This document shows, piece after piece, positions 47,142 through 57,740 of a stretch of 64,000 nt of DNA. The stretch is taken from positions 3,162,001-3,226,000 of the forward strand of contig NZ_CP098325.1 in NCBI RefSeq assembly GCF_023639785.1, in the 5' to 3' direction. Numbering within the stretch: the first letter of the stretch is position 1; each line of letters starts with the position of its first letter. The translations under genes were made by a program, and so were the position numbers. Origin of the DNA: Leclercia adecarboxylata. Its GTDB lineage: Bacteria; Pseudomonadota; Gammaproteobacteria; Enterobacterales; Enterobacteriaceae. The notes below the pieces were generated by a model. That model saw only the letters and a list, made by a program, of their open reading frames with translations. It was not told the DNA's origin and ran no database searches.

Positions 47142-49427
47142 ATGAATCAGAGTCTGCTGGTGACAAAGCGCGACGGTGCAACCGAGCGTATCAATCTGGA
47201 CAAAATCCATCGTGTTCTCGACTGGGCAGCAGAAGGACTGAATAACGTATCCATTTCTCAGGTTGAACTGCGCTCCCACATCCAGTTCTATGACGGCATC
47301 AAAACGTCTGATATCCACGAAACCATAATCAAAGCCGCGGCGGATCTCATCTCCCGCGAAGCACCGGATTATCAGTACCTCGCTGCCCGTCTGGCAATTT
47401 TCCACCTGCGTAAGAAAGCCTACGGCCAGTTTGAGCCGCCAGCGCTGTTCGATCATGTAGTGAAGATGGTCGAGCTTGGCAAGTACGACACCCATCTGCT
47501 GGAAGACTACACGGAAGAAGAGTTCAGGCAGATGGACGAGTTTATCGATCACTGGCGTGATATGAACTTCTCCTACGCCGCGGTGAAGCAGCTGGAAGGG
47601 AAATACCTGGTCCAGAACCGCGTGACCGGCGAAATCTACGAGAGCGCCCAGTTCCTCTACATTCTGGTGGCCGCCTGCCTGTTCTCCAACTATCCGCGTG
47701 AAACCCGTCTGGAATACGTGAAGCGTTTCTACGATGCCGTTTCCACCTTTAAAATTTCTCTGCCAACGCCGATCATGTCCGGCGTGCGCACCCCAACCCG
47801 CCAGTTCAGCTCCTGCGTGCTGATCGAGTGCGGCGACAGCCTGGATTCCATCAACGCCACCTCCAGCGCCATTGTGAAATACGTTTCCCAGCGTGCCGGC
47901 ATCGGCATCAACGCCGGTCGTATTCGTGCCCTGGGCAGCCCAATTCGCGGCGGCGAAGCGTTCCACACCGGCTGTATCCCGTTCTACAAACACTTCCAGA
48001 CCGCGGTCAAATCCTGCTCTCAGGGCGGCGTGCGCGGTGGTGCGGCTACCCTGTTCTACCCGATGTGGCATCTGGAAGTCGAAAGCCTGCTGGTACTGAA
48101 AAACAACCGTGGCGTGGAAGGCAACCGCGTGCGTCACATGGACTACGGCGTTCAGATCAACAAGCTGATGTACACCCGTCTGCTGAAGGGGGGTGATATC
48201 ACCCTGTTCAGCCCGTCCGACGTCCCGGGCCTGTACGACGCATTCTTCGCCGATCAGGATGAGTTCGAGCGTCTGTACGTGCAATATGAAAACGACGACA
48301 GCATCCGTAAGCAGCGCGTGAAAGCGGTAGATCTGTTCTCCCTGATGATGCAGGAACGTGCTTCGACGGGTCGTATCTACATCCAGAACGTCGACCACTG
48401 CAACACCCACAGCCCGTTCGATCCGGTCGTTGCCCCAGTGCGCCAGTCCAACCTGTGCCTGGAGATCGCCCTGCCGACCAAACCGCTGGAAGATGTTAAC
48501 GACGAAAACGGCGAGATCGCCCTGTGTACGCTCTCCGCGTTCAACCTGGGTGCGATCAACAGCCTCGACGAGCTGGAAGAGCTGGCGGTGCTGGCGGTAC
48601 GTGCGCTGGATGCACTTCTGGATTACCAGGATTATCCAATCCCGGCGGCAAAACGCGGTGCGATGGGTCGTCGTACTCTGGGCATTGGCGTCATCAACTA
48701 TGCCTACTGGCTGGCGAAAAACGGCAAGCGTTATTCCGATGGCAGCGCCAACAACCTGACGCACCAGACCTTCGAAGCCATTCAGTATTACCTGCTGAAA
48801 GCCTCGAACGAACTGGCCATCGAACAGGGTGCCTGCCCGTGGTTCAACGAAACCACCTATGCCAAAGGCATTCTGCCGATTGACACCTATAAGAAAGACC
48901 TGGATGCGATCGCCAACGAGCCGCTGCATCTTGACTGGGAGCGCCTGCGCGAATCCATCAAGACCCACGGCCTGCGTAACTCCACGCTCTCTGCCCTGAT
49001 GCCGTCCGAGACCTCTTCGCAGATCTCCAACGCCACCAACGGTATTGAGCCGCCGCGCGGTCACGTGAGCATCAAAGCGTCGAAAGACGGGATCCTGCGC
49101 CAGGTGGTGCCGGACTATGAGCTGCTGAAAAACAACTACGAGCTGCTGTGGGAGATGCCAAATAACGACGGCTACCTGCAGCTGGTGGGTATCATGCAGA
49201 AGTTTATCGACCAGTCGATCTCTGCGAACACCAACTACGATCCGTCACGCTTCCCGTCAGGGAAAGTGCCGATGCAGCAACTGCTGAAAGACCTGCTCAC
49301 CGCCTACAAATTTGGCGTGAAAACCCTGTACTATCAAAACACCCGCGACGGTGCGGAAGATGCGCAGGACGATCTGGCCCCATCCATTCAGGATGACGGC
49401 TGCGAAAGCGGCGCTTGTAAGATTTAA
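47142..49427 (+). CDS. nrdA: Class Ia ribonucleotide reductase, alpha subunit
   Basis: The 761-residue protein has the E. coli length. An N-terminal ATP-cone (about 1-95) senses ATP/dATP. The catalytic cysteines are C225 (FSSCVLIEC), C439 (SNLCLEIAL) and C462 (IALCTLSAFN), and the C-terminal redox pair is C754/C759 in CESGACKI. It reduces ribonucleoside diphosphates with NrdB. It leads the operon nrdA-nrdB-yfaE, in which a REP pair separates nrdA from nrdB. Confidence 0.97.
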   Translation: MNQSLLVTKRDGATERINLDKIHRVLDWAAEGLNNVSISQVELRSHIQFYDGIKTSDIHETIIKAAADLISREAPDYQYLAARLAIFHLRKKAYGQFEPPALFDHVVKMVELGKYDTHLLEDYTEEEFRQMDEFIDHWRDMNFSYAAVKQLEGKYLVQNRVTGEIYESAQFLYILVAACLFSNYPRETRLEYVKRFYDAVSTFKISLPTPIMSGVRTPTRQFSSCVLIECGDSLDSINATSSAIVKYVSQRAGIGINAGRIRALGSPIRGGEAFHTGCIPFYKHFQTAVKSCSQGGVRGGAATLFYPMWHLEVESLLVLKNNRGVEGNRVRHMDYGVQINKLMYTRLLKGGDITLFSPSDVPGLYDAFFADQDEFERLYVQYENDDSIRKQRVKAVDLFSLMMQERASTGRIYIQNVDHCNTHSPFDPVVAPVRQSNLCLEIALPTKPLEDVNDENGEIALCTLSAFNLGAINSLDELEELAVLAVRALDALLDYQDYPIPAAKRGAMGRRTLGIGVINYAYWLAKNGKRYSDGSANNLTHQTFEAIQYYLLKASNELAIEQGACPWFNETTYAKGILPIDTYKKDLDAIANEPLHLDWERLRESIKTHGLRNSTLSALMPSETSSQISNATNGIEPPRGHVSIKASKDGILRQVVPDYELLKNNYELLWEMPNNDGYLQLVGIMQKFIDQSISANTNYDPSRFPSGKVPMQQLLKDLLTAYKFGVKTLYYQNTRDGAEDAQDDLAPSIQDDGCESGACKI

Positions 49428-49430
49428 GTT

Positions 49431-49503
49431 AATGCCGGGTGGCGCTACGCTTACCCGGCCTACGGTTTTGTAGGCCCGGCAAACGCAGTGCCGCCGGGCA
49501 ATA
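49431..49503. repeat. BIME (paired REP units) inside the nrdAB operon
   Basis: AATGCCGGGTGGCGCTACGC and the inverted CAGTGCCGCCGGGCAATAC flank a TAGGCCGGGTAAG-type core. The element fills almost the whole 99-bp gap between nrdA and nrdB and can form a stable hairpin in the mRNA. Confidence 0.85.
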
Positions 49504-49526
49504 CAATTTCAACAGGACTCACTTCA

Positions 49527-50657
49527 ATGGCATACACCACCTTTTCACAGACGAAAAACGACCAGCTCAAAGAGCCGATGTTCTTCGGCCAGCCGGTCAA
49601 CGTGGCGCGCTACGATCAGCAAAAATATGACATCTTCGAAAAGCTGATTGAAAAGCAACTCTCTTTCTTCTGGCGTCCGGAAGAAGTTGACGTTTCCCGC
49701 GACCGCATCGACTTCCAGGCTCTGCCGGAACATGAAAAGCACATCTTCCTCAGCAACCTGAAGTACCAGACCTTGCTGGATTCTATTCAGGGGCGCAGCC
49801 CGAACGTGGCCCTGCTGCCGCTGATCTCCATCCCGGAGCTGGAAACCTGGGTTGAGACCTGGGCGTTCTCCGAAACGATCCACTCCCGCTCCTACACCCA
49901 TATCATCCGTAACATCGTCAACGATCCGGCGATTGTCTTTGATGATATCGTGACCAACGATCAGATCCTCAAGCGCGCAGAAGGTATTTCCCACTTCTAC
50001 GACGACCTGATCGAGATGACCAGCTACTGGCATCTGCTGGGCGAAGGCACCCACAGCGTGAACGGCAAAACCGTCACCGTGAGCCTGCGTGAGCTGAAGA
50101 AAAAACTCTACCTGTGCCTGATGAGTGTGAACGCCCTGGAAGCAATCCGCTTCTACGTCAGCTTCGCCTGCTCCTTCGCTTTCGCAGAGCGCGAACTGAT
50201 GGAAGGCAACGCCAAAATCATCCGCCTGATCGCCCGCGATGAGGCCCTGCACCTGACCGGCACCCAGCATATGCTGAACCTGCTGCGCAGCGGCGTGGAC
50301 GATCCGGAGATGGCTGAGATTGCTGAAGAGTGCAAACAGGCGAGCTACGACCTGTTTGTGCAGGCGGCCCAGCAGGAGAAAGAGTGGGCGGAATACCTGT
50401 TCCAGGGCGGCTCCATGATCGGCCTGAACAAAGATATTCTCTGCCAGTACGTCGAGTACATCACCAACATCCGTATGCAGGCTGTCGGCCTTGATCTGCC
50501 GTTCCAGACCCGCTCCAACCCAATCCCGTGGATCAACACCTGGCTGGTTTCTGATAACGTTCAGGTTGCGCCGCAGGAAGTGGAAGTGAGCTCCTACCTG
50601 GTGGGTCAGATTGACTCTGAAGTTAACACCGACGATTTGAGCGACTTCCAGCTCTGA
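49527..50657 (+). CDS. nrdB: Class Ia ribonucleotide reductase, beta subunit
   Basis: The 376-residue protein starts [20 protein letters not shown] at ATG 49527 (an upstream frame enters the REP element). It carries the diiron-tyrosyl radical: Y123 in HSRSYTHII (Y122 after Met removal). Metal ligands come from SETIHS, MEGN-adjacent glutamates and [11 protein letters not shown]. The C-terminal peptide DDLSDFQL docks into NrdA. The stop overlaps the yfaE ATG by one base. Confidence 0.97.
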   Translation: MAYTTFSQTKNDQLKEPMFFGQPVNVARYDQQKYDIFEKLIEKQLSFFWRPEEVDVSRDRIDFQALPEHEKHIFLSNLKYQTLLDSIQGRSPNVALLPLISIPELETWVETWAFSETIHSRSYTHIIRNIVNDPAIVFDDIVTNDQILKRAEGISHFYDDLIEMTSYWHLLGEGTHSVNGKTVTVSLRELKKKLYLCLMSVNALEAIRFYVSFACSFAFAERELMEGNAKIIRLIARDEALHLTGTQHMLNLLRSGVDDPEMAEIAEECKQASYDLFVQAAQQEKEWAEYLFQGGSMIGLNKDILCQYVEYITNIRMQAVGLDLPFQTRSNPIPWINTWLVSDNVQVAPQEVEVSSYLVGQIDSEVNTDDLSDFQL

Positions 50658-50911
50658 TGAGCCGCGTGACGCTCCGTCTTTCTGGCACAGAAGTGCTGTG
50701 CCAGGAAGAGCATCCCTCCCTGCTTATTGCGCTGGAATCCCACCAGATTGCCGTTGAATATCAGTGCCGCGAAGGCTACTGCGGCTCCTGCCGCTGTCGT
50801 CTGGTTGCCGGTCAGGTTGACTGGGTCACCGAACCGCTGGCCTTTATCAATGAAGGGGAAATTTTGCCCTGCTGCTGCCGGGCAAAAGGGGATATAGAGA
50901 TCGAGATGTAG
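50657..50911 (+). CDS. yfaE: 2Fe-2S ferredoxin YfaE for NrdB cofactor maintenance
   Basis: The 84-residue ferredoxin-like protein carries the plant-type cluster ligands in CREGYCGSCRC and a distal cysteine in ILPCCCRAKGD. It supplies electrons to rebuild or maintain the NrdB diiron-tyrosyl cofactor. It is translationally coupled to nrdB (TGATG). The gene ends shortly before a repeat element. Confidence 0.95.
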   Translation: MSRVTLRLSGTEVLCQEEHPSLLIALESHQIAVEYQCREGYCGSCRCRLVAGQVDWVTEPLAFINEGEILPCCCRAKGDIEIEM

Positions 50912-50922
50912 CTGCCCTGGCT

Positions 50923-51003
50923 CCCTCTCCCGGTGGGAGAGGGAACCAGGCCGCAGAGCCTGATTGTCGGGTGGCGGCTTCGCCTTACCCGACCTACAAA
51001 ACC
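50923..51003. repeat. boxC-like hairpin plus REP-like element
   Basis: CCCTCTCCC-GGT-GGGAGAGGG (50923-50943) with tail ACCAGGCCGCA is followed by a REP unit GTCGGGTGGCGGCTTCGCC/TTACCCGACC. It is the second copy of the composite seen at 445-538. It lies between the converging yfaE and glpQ. Confidence 0.7.
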
Positions 51004-52061
51004 TACTTCCGGTGAATGAAGTCGACCGCTTTATCCGGGAAATCCGTAAACAGTCCGTCCACGCCCGCCTGGTTATACAGCACGTCATAAAGCTGATTCA
51101 CGTCTGTCGCATATGCCGGCAGCTGATCCGCACGCACCGTATACGGATGGGCCTGCATTTTGCTGGCATGCGCCTCTTTCACCATCGCGGTTAGCGTCAC
51201 GTGGCCCGGCGTGGAGCCCTCCGCCACCAGCATGTGATAATCGGGTCCGATGCCGTCAGCGTACTGCGCTATCTGCTTCATGGCGCCCGGTTTAAACATC
51301 CAGTCATAGCTGTAGTTTACCCACTTGCCGTCCGGCTGCTTCTCCTGGGTCTCATTCCAGTCGGTGTAAGCAATCAGCTGTACCAGATTGAGGTTCATCT
51401 CCCTCTTTGGCTCCAGCTCGGTTTTGATGCGCTTCAGCTCGGCGGCGTCAAAGCACTGCAGATAAACCTTGTCCTTCTTGCTGGTGTAGCCGTACTGCTT
51501 CAGCACGTCCAGCGTTTTCGCGGCGATGTCCTTCCCTTCCTGATGGTGGAACCACGGCGCTTTAATCTCCGGGTAGATACCGATGTTTTTCCCGGTGGAG
51601 TGGTTCAGCCCCTGAACAAACTCAATCTCTTCCTGGAAGGTGTGGATCCGGAAATCAGATTTGCCCATCGGGAAACGTCCCGGGTAAACCTGCACCTTCC
51701 TGCCCTTTTCAATCTCGAAGCCTTCGGTAAACCTCAGGGCGCGGATTTCATCCAGGGTAAAGTCGATAGCATAGTAGCGCCCGTCTTTACGGGCGCGATC
51801 CGGGAAACGCTCCGCCACGTCCGTCACACGGTCAAGATAATGATCGTGCAGGACAACCAGCTGGTCGTCCTTCGTCATCACCAGATCCTGTTCCAGATAA
51901 TCCGCCCCCTGCGCGTAGGCCATCGCTTTCGCCGGCAGCGTATGCTCCGGCAGATAACCGCTCGCGCCGCGATGGGCAATGACGATTTTATCCGCCGCCA
52001 GCGCAGACCCCGTCATCAGGCCCGCCAGCAGCAGACCGGTTGTTAAGTGAGTTAATTTCAT
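51003..52061 (-). CDS. glpQ: Periplasmic glycerophosphodiester phosphodiesterase
   Basis: The 352-residue precursor (E. coli 358) has a signal peptide ending near SALA. It hydrolyses glycerophosphodiesters to glycerol-3-phosphate and an alcohol. The GDPD signature is intact: IAHRGASGYLPEHT with the catalytic His, LEQDLVMTKD and HDHYLDRVT. It lies 11 bp behind glpT on the same strand, so the transporter and the enzyme that feeds it are cotranscribed. Confidence 0.96.
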   Translation of the reverse strand: MKLTHLTTGLLLAGLMTGSALAADKIVIAHRGASGYLPEHTLPAKAMAYAQGADYLEQDLVMTKDDQLVVLHDHYLDRVTDVAERFPDRARKDGRYYAIDFTLDEIRALRFTEGFEIEKGRKVQVYPGRFPMGKSDFRIHTFQEEIEFVQGLNHSTGKNIGIYPEIKAPWFHHQEGKDIAAKTLDVLKQYGYTSKKDKVYLQCFDAAELKRIKTELEPKREMNLNLVQLIAYTDWNETQEKQPDGKWVNYSYDWMFKPGAMKQIAQYADGIGPDYHMLVAEGSTPGHVTLTAMVKEAHASKMQAHPYTVRADQLPAYATDVNQLYDVLYNQAGVDGLFTDFPDKAVDFIHRK

Positions 52062-52072
52062 CGCAATGTTCC

Positions 52073-53425
52073 TTATTGACGACGCGCCTGCACTTCGGCG
52101 TGGTGACGTTTTTCACCCATCATGACAACAATCAGCAGCAGCACCGCCAGCACGCTTCCGCCAATCATCACCATAAAGCCGCCGTCCCAGCCGAAGAAGT
52201 CAACGGTATAGCCGACAATCGCACTCGCAGCGACCGACCCACCGAGGTAGCCGAACAGACCGGTAAAGCCTGCCGCCGTGCCCGCCGCTTTTTTCGGCGC
52301 CAGTTCAAGCGCGTGCAGACCAATCAGCATCACGGGGCCATAAATCAGGAAGCCGATAACGATCATACAGGCCATATCCACACCCGGATTACCCGGTGGG
52401 TTAAGCCAGTAGACCACAGTCGCGATGGTCACCAGGGTCATGAAGAATACGCCTGTCGCGCCGCGGTTGCCTTTAAACACTTTGTCCGACATCCAGCCGC
52501 AAATCAGGGTGCCGGGAATACCGGCGTATTCATAGAGGAAGTAGGCCCAGGAGGATTTATCCAGCGCAAAGTGCTTCACCTCTTTCAGGTAGGTCGGTGA
52601 CCAGTCGAGGATGCCGTAGCGCAGCAGGTAGACGAACACGTTCGCCACCGCGATGTACCAGAGCAGCTTGTTCGGCAGCACGTACTTCATGAAGATCTGT
52701 TTCGCGGTCAGCTCTTCTTCGTGCTCCTTGCTGTAATCATCCGGATAGTCGTTTTTGTACTCTTCAATCGGCGGCAAGCCACAGGACTGCGGCGTGTCGC
52801 GCATCAGCGCGAAGGCAATAATCGCCACGACAATGGCCCCGAAGGCAGGCATATAGAGCGCCGCATGCCAGTCGTTGAACCAGGCCATCCCCAGCAGGAA
52901 CAGCAGAGGCGGAATACCGCCGCCCACGTTATGGGCGCAGTTCCACACCGACACAATGCCGCCACGCTCCTTTTGCGACCACCAGTGCACCATGGTGCGT
53001 CCGCATGGCGGCCACCCCATTCCCTGGAACCAGCCGCAGAGGAACAGCAGGACAAACATGACGGCAATGCTGGAGGTTGCCCAGGGCACAAAGCCCATAA
53101 ACAGCATGACCGCTGCCGCCAGGATCAGACCGGCGGGCAGAAACACGCGCGGATTCGAGCGATCCGACACTGACCCCATGATGAATTTGGAAAACCCGTA
53201 GGCGATAGAGATCCCCGACAGCGCGAAGCCCAGATCGCCGCGGGAGAAGCCCTGTTCCACCAGATAGGGCATGGCGAGGGCAAAGTTTTTACGTACAAGG
53301 TAGTACGCCGCGTACCCGAAGAAGATCCCCAGGAAAATTTGCCAACGCAGACGGCGATAGAGCGGATCTATTTCTGCTTCTGGCAGACGCGCCCTGTGCG
53401 GCGCAGGTTTAAAGATACTGAGCAT
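52073..53425 (-). CDS. glpT: Glycerol-3-phosphate:phosphate antiporter
   Basis: The 450-residue, 12-helix MFS antiporter (E. coli 452) exchanges external glycerol-3-phosphate for cytosolic phosphate and is the main entry route for fosfomycin. The organophosphate family signature [20 protein letters not shown] is conserved. Basic residues in helices 1 and 7 form the phosphate site (R in YLVRKNFA). It starts the glpT-glpQ operon and diverges from glpA over 251 bp with GlpR-like and CRP-like sites. Confidence 0.96.
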   Translation of the reverse strand: MLSIFKPAPHRARLPEAEIDPLYRRLRWQIFLGIFFGYAAYYLVRKNFALAMPYLVEQGFSRGDLGFALSGISIAYGFSKFIMGSVSDRSNPRVFLPAGLILAAAVMLFMGFVPWATSSIAVMFVLLFLCGWFQGMGWPPCGRTMVHWWSQKERGGIVSVWNCAHNVGGGIPPLLFLLGMAWFNDWHAALYMPAFGAIVVAIIAFALMRDTPQSCGLPPIEEYKNDYPDDYSKEHEEELTAKQIFMKYVLPNKLLWYIAVANVFVYLLRYGILDWSPTYLKEVKHFALDKSSWAYFLYEYAGIPGTLICGWMSDKVFKGNRGATGVFFMTLVTIATVVYWLNPPGNPGVDMACMIVIGFLIYGPVMLIGLHALELAPKKAAGTAAGFTGLFGYLGGSVAASAIVGYTVDFFGWDGGFMVMIGGSVLAVLLLIVVMMGEKRHHAEVQARRQ

Positions 53426-53515
53426 AACAGCCTCCGTGGCCTTGAAATGAATGAGCAGGTGTCTCGCACCTGAATTCCAGAGGCGGGGATGTTAAGAAAT
53501 CATAGCAATTGTTAC

Positions 53516-53531
53516 TGTGAATCAACGCACA
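53516..53531. promoter_or_regulatory. CRP site between glpT and glpA
   Basis: TGTGAATCAACGCACA matches the CRP consensus TGTGA-N6-TCACA at nine of ten half-site bases. It is placed to serve the divergent glpTQ and glpABC promoters, as known in E. coli. Confidence 0.7.
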
Positions 53532-53585
53532 GATTGTTACAGAAATATGACAAAATGCGCAAAAAGGCGCACGAAACGCTGTTTC

Positions 53586-53625
53586 ACTTTCGAATTTCGC
53601 TCGTTTGTGTTCGAAATCAAACAAA
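53586..53625. promoter_or_regulatory. GlpR-like operator cluster at glpA
   Basis: Repeated TTCG-type half-sites (CTTTCGAATTTCGCTCG and TGTTCGAAATCAAACA) resemble GlpR operators. Repression is relieved by glycerol-3-phosphate. The exact operator borders cannot be set by eye. Confidence 0.5.
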
Positions 53626-53676
53626 CCACAATTTTAATGTGGCTAAATGATAAAAAACGAACACAGAGGGTTAACA

Positions 53677-55305
53677 ATGACAATTCACGAGCCAGGCTAC
53701 AGCGATGTGATTATCATTGGCGGTGGCGCAACCGGGGCCGGAATCGCACGGGATTGTGCGCTGCGCGGCTTAAGCGTCACGCTTCTGGAGCGCCATGATA
53801 TTGCAACAGGCGCAACTGGCCGCAATCACGGGCTGCTGCACAGCGGCGCGCGGTATGCGGTCACCGACGGTGAATCCGCACGCGAGTGTATCGCCGAAAA
53901 TCAGATCCTGCGGCGCATTGCCCGCCACTGCATTGAACCGACCGACGGGCTGTTTATCACGCTTCCCGAAGACGATCTCGCCTTTCAGCCGACCTTTATC
54001 ACCGCCTGCCGGGCGGCGGGGATTGCGGCCGAGGCCATCGACCCGGCCCTCGCGCGCCGCATTGAGCCCGCCGTCAACCCGGCCCTGACGGGCGCGGTAA
54101 AAGTGCCGGACGGTACGGTGGATCCCTTTCGCCTGACGGCCGCCAATATGCTGGACGCCCGCGAACATGGCGCGCGCATCCTGACCGGCCATCAGGTCAC
54201 CGGGCTTATCCGGGAGGGGCATCGCATCGTGGGCGTGCGGGTCCTGGATACGCAGTACAACGAACTCAGCGAGCTGTATGCCGCCGTGGTGGTCAACGCG
54301 GCGGGGATCTGGGGGCAACGCATCGCAGAATACGCCGATTTATCTGTGCGTATGTTCCCGGCCAAAGGCTCGCTGCTGATCCTCGACCACCGCATTAATA
54401 ACCATGTGATCAACCGCTGCCGTAAACCGTCTGACGCAGACATCCTTGTACCCGGCGATACCATTTCGTTAATCGGTACAACCTCAACGCACGTGGACTA
54501 CAGCGAGATTGATGCCAACCGCGTGACCGCCGAAGAGGTGGATACCCTGCTGCGCGAAGGGGAAAAACTGGCCCCGGTGATGGCGCAGACCCGCATTCTT
54601 CGCGCCTATGCCGGGGTGCGTCCGCTGGTCGCCAGCGATGACGACCCGAGCGGGCGCAACGTCAGCCGGGGCATCGTGCTGTTCGATCACGCCGCGCGCG
54701 ACGGCCTGGAGGGCTTTATCACCATTACCGGTGGCAAATTGATGACCTACCGGCTGATGGCCGAGATGGCGACCGACGCCGTGTGCCGCAAGCTGGGTAA
54801 CACGCAGCCCTGCGTGACGGCTGAAAAAGCGCTCCCCGGCTCACAACAATCGACCGAAAAGACGCTGCAAAAAATTATCTCCCTGCCTGCTCCTCTGCGC
54901 GGTTCCGCCGTCTATCGCCACGGCGACAGGACGCCGTCCTGGCTGGGCGAAGGGCGGCTGAGCCGCAGCCTGGTATGCGAGTGCGAAGCCGTGACCGCCG
55001 GTGAAGTGCAATACGCCGTGGAGAATCTGACGGTGAACAGCCTGCTCGATCTCCGACGCCGCACCCGGGTGGGCATGGGTACCTGTCAGGGTGAACTGTG
55101 CGCCTGCCGTGCCGCCGGGTTGCTACAGCGTTTTAATACCACCACCGCTACACAGTCGCTGGATCAGCTCAGCGCGTTTTTAAATGAACGCTGGAAAGGG
55201 ATTCAGCCTGTCGCCTGGGGTGATGCCCTTCGCGAAACCGAGTTTACCCGCTGGGTCTATCAGGGGCTTTGCGGTCTTGAGAGGGAACAACAGGATGAAA
55301 TTTGA
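53677..55305 (+). CDS. glpA: Anaerobic glycerol-3-phosphate dehydrogenase subunit A
   Basis: The 542-residue flavoprotein matches E. coli GlpA in length. FAD-binding [20 protein letters not shown] lies near residue 15. A C-terminal BFD-like 2Fe-2S domain carries CECEAVTAG and CQGELCAC. It oxidises glycerol-3-phosphate to DHAP in the GlpABC complex, with electrons going to fumarate or nitrate via menaquinone. ATG 53677 follows GAGGG. The gene overlaps glpB by 11 bases. Confidence 0.97.
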   Translation: MTIHEPGYSDVIIIGGGATGAGIARDCALRGLSVTLLERHDIATGATGRNHGLLHSGARYAVTDGESARECIAENQILRRIARHCIEPTDGLFITLPEDDLAFQPTFITACRAAGIAAEAIDPALARRIEPAVNPALTGAVKVPDGTVDPFRLTAANMLDAREHGARILTGHQVTGLIREGHRIVGVRVLDTQYNELSELYAAVVVNAAGIWGQRIAEYADLSVRMFPAKGSLLILDHRINNHVINRCRKPSDADILVPGDTISLIGTTSTHVDYSEIDANRVTAEEVDTLLREGEKLAPVMAQTRILRAYAGVRPLVASDDDPSGRNVSRGIVLFDHAARDGLEGFITITGGKLMTYRLMAEMATDAVCRKLGNTQPCVTAEKALPGSQQSTEKTLQKIISLPAPLRGSAVYRHGDRTPSWLGEGRLSRSLVCECEAVTAGEVQYAVENLTVNSLLDLRRRTRVGMGTCQGELCACRAAGLLQRFNTTTATQSLDQLSAFLNERWKGIQPVAWGDALRETEFTRWVYQGLCGLEREQQDEI

Positions 55306-56509
55306 TACCGTGATTGTCGGCGGCGGGCTGGCAGGCTTGCTCTGTGGCATCAAACTCACGAGGCAGGGGCTGCGCTGCGCCATTATTACCCGGGGCCAGA
55401 GCGCCCTGCACTTCTCGTCCGGCTCGCTGGATCTGTTGGATGAAACGTACCGCGATAAACTGCCCCCGGCCCACCCCTATCACCTGATTGGCGCGCGGCA
55501 TATTGACCGCCTTGCGCTGGAAACCGAAACGCTACTGGCGGACTGCGGCGCACGTCTGAAGGGAAGTTCCAGGCGAAATCATCAGCGGGTCACGCCGCTC
55601 GGCAAACTGCGTTCCGCCTGGCTCAGCCCTGAAGAGGTACCCGTTGCCCCCTTAAATGCCGCACGCGTGCGAGTGGTGGGCATTAGCGGGTTTCTCGATT
55701 TTCAGCCCCATCTTGCGGCGGCATCGCTTTGCCGCCAGGGGGTTAACGCCGACACGGCAGAGATAGAACTGCCCGAACTGGATGTCCTGCGCGATAACCC
55801 GAGCGAGTTTCGCGCGGTGAACATTGCCCGTTTTCTTGATAACGAAGAGCGATGGTCTCTTCTGTATGACGCGCTCAGGCCGCTCGGTGAAACATGCGAC
55901 GCGCTGTTGATGCCCGCCTGCTTTGGCTTAAGCGACAACCGGCTCTGGCGCTGGCTTTCGGATCGTCTGCCCTGCGCGCTCGGGTTACTGCCTACGCTTC
56001 CCCCTTCCGTACCCGGCATCCGCCTGCACACCCAGCTGCAGCACAAATTCATTGCCCAGGGTGGCGTGTGGATGGCGGGTGATGAGGTGAAAAAAACCAC
56101 CCTCACCGACGGGAGAGTCAGCGAGATATGGACCCGAAACCATGAAGATATTCCGCTTCGTACCCGCTATACGGTGCTGGCAAGCGGCAGCTTCTTCAGT
56201 AACGGGCTGCTGAGCAGCCGGAAGGGGGTCCGGGAAGCCATTATGGGGCTTGACGTCCGGCAACTTGCCTCCCGCGCGGACTGGTATCAGAGTGATTTCT
56301 TCTCGCCGCAGCCCTGGCAACAGTTCGGGGTGATTGTCGATAACCAACTGCATCCGCAGCTCTCCGGCACGCCCGTCAGCAATCTCTTTGCTATCGGCTC
56401 GCTGCTGGGCGGATACGATCCCATTGCCCAGGGATGCGGTGGCGGCGTCTGCGCCGTCACGGCGCTGTATGTGGCGGAGCAGATTAGCCAGTGCGCGGAG
56501 GCTGTGTAA
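55295..56509 (+). CDS. glpB: Anaerobic glycerol-3-phosphate dehydrogenase subunit B
   Basis: The 404-residue flavoprotein (E. coli 419) starts [20 protein letters not shown] with a Rossmann FAD motif at residues 5-19. The C-terminal FAD segment [19 protein letters not shown] is intact. GlpB carries FMN and links GlpA to GlpC. The start lies inside the end of glpA (11-base overlap) and the stop shares one base with glpC, so the operon is translationally coupled. A longer frame from 55184 runs through glpA and is rejected. Confidence 0.95.
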   Translation: MKFDTVIVGGGLAGLLCGIKLTRQGLRCAIITRGQSALHFSSGSLDLLDETYRDKLPPAHPYHLIGARHIDRLALETETLLADCGARLKGSSRRNHQRVTPLGKLRSAWLSPEEVPVAPLNAARVRVVGISGFLDFQPHLAAASLCRQGVNADTAEIELPELDVLRDNPSEFRAVNIARFLDNEERWSLLYDALRPLGETCDALLMPACFGLSDNRLWRWLSDRLPCALGLLPTLPPSVPGIRLHTQLQHKFIAQGGVWMAGDEVKKTTLTDGRVSEIWTRNHEDIPLRTRYTVLASGSFFSNGLLSSRKGVREAIMGLDVRQLASRADWYQSDFFSPQPWQQFGVIVDNQLHPQLSGTPVSNLFAIGSLLGGYDPIAQGCGGGVCAVTALYVAEQISQCAEAV

Positions 56510-57699
56510 TGAACGATACCCGGTTTGAAAACTGCATTAAATGTACGGTCTGCACCACGGTATGTCCGGTCAGCGGCGTTAACCCGCGCTATCCCGGCCC
56601 GAAACAGGCCGGACCCGACGGTGAGCGCCTGCGCCTGAAGGATGGCAGGCTTTACGATGAGGCGCTGAAATACTGCATCAACTGTAAACGCTGCGAAGTC
56701 GCCTGCCCGTCGGATGTTAAAATCGGCGATATCATCCAGCGCGCCCGGGCGCGCTACGGCACGCAAAAGCCATCCCTGCGGGACGCTATTCTGAGCCACA
56801 CCGATCTGATGGGCAGCCTGTCGACGCCATTTGCCCCGCTGGTAAATGCCGCCACCTCCCTCAAACCGGTGCGCCGGCTGCTGGATGCGACGCTGAAGAT
56901 AGACCATCACCGCAGCCTGCCGAAATATTCTCAGGGTACCTTTCGGGGCTGGTACAAGTCCGTCGCGGCCGAACAGGCGCGGTTTACCGAGCGGGTCGCC
57001 TTCTTCCACGGCTGCTATGTAAATTACAACCACCCGCAGCTGGGCAAAGATCTGCTGAAGGTACTGAATGCCATGGGAACCGGCGTAACGCTTCTCAACA
57101 AAGAGAAATGCTGCGGCGTCCCGCTGATTGCCAACGGATTTACTGATAAAGCCCGTAAGCAGGCCACAAGCAATGTCGCGTCCCTGCGCGAGGCCATTGT
57201 CGACAAAGGAATGCCGGTGCTGGCGACCTCATCCACCTGTACCTTCACCCTGCGCGACGAGTATCCGCACCTGCTGGACGTGGACAACACCGGGCTGCGT
57301 GAGCATATCGAGCTGGCGACACGCTTTTTGTGGCGCAAACTGGATAGCGGAAAGACGTTGCCCCTGAAGGCATTACCCCTGAAAGTGGTCTATCACACGC
57401 CATGCCATATGGAAAAGATGGGCTGGTCACTCTATACGCTTGAGCTGCTGCGGTTAATTCCGGGCCTTAAGCTGACGGTGCTGGATTCGCGCTGCTGCGG
57501 CATCGCGGGCACCTACGGCTTTAAGCGGGAAAATTACGAAACCTCTCAGGCGATTGGCGCTCCGCTGTTCCGCCAGATTGAAGAGAGCGGCGCGGAGCTT
57601 GTGGTGACCGACTGTGAAACCTGCAAATGGCAGATAGAGATGTCCACCAGCAAACGCTGCGAGCATCCCATTAGCCTGCTGGCACAGGCGCTGGATTAA
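56509..57699 (+). CDS. glpC: Anaerobic glycerol-3-phosphate dehydrogenase subunit C
   Basis: The 396-residue iron-sulfur subunit has the E. coli length. Two 4Fe-4S sites are CIKCTVCTTVCP (10-21) and CINCKRCEVACP. Two CCG-type heterodisulfide-reductase-like motifs, CCGVPLIANG and CCGIAGTYG, lie in the C-terminal half. It anchors GlpAB to the membrane and passes electrons to menaquinone. It ends the operon and is followed at once by a strong hairpin. Confidence 0.97.
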   Translation: MNDTRFENCIKCTVCTTVCPVSGVNPRYPGPKQAGPDGERLRLKDGRLYDEALKYCINCKRCEVACPSDVKIGDIIQRARARYGTQKPSLRDAILSHTDLMGSLSTPFAPLVNAATSLKPVRRLLDATLKIDHHRSLPKYSQGTFRGWYKSVAAEQARFTERVAFFHGCYVNYNHPQLGKDLLKVLNAMGTGVTLLNKEKCCGVPLIANGFTDKARKQATSNVASLREAIVDKGMPVLATSSTCTFTLRDEYPHLLDVDNTGLREHIELATRFLWRKLDSGKTLPLKALPLKVVYHTPCHMEKMGWSLYTLELLRLIPGLKLTVLDSRCCGIAGTYGFKRENYETSQAIGAPLFRQIEESGAELVVTDCETCKWQIEMSTSKRCEHPISLLAQALD

Positions 57700-57701
57700 A
57701 C

Positions 57702-57734
57702 AAGCGCCCGGCTGAAGGCCTCTGCCGGGCGCTT
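57702..57734. terminator. Hairpin between glpC and rhmA
   Basis: AAGCGCCCGGC and GCCGGGCGCTT form an 11-bp perfect stem with an 11-base loop. T runs are weak on both sides, so it may act partly as a transcript-stabilising hairpin. Confidence 0.65.
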
Positions 57735-57740
57735 CCCTGA

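Noticed and set aside
47076..49064. 662-codon open frame on the minus strand inside nrdA
   Set aside because: It runs antisense to the ribonucleotide reductase gene and through the DnaA boxes. Its composition is that of a shadow frame with no family features.
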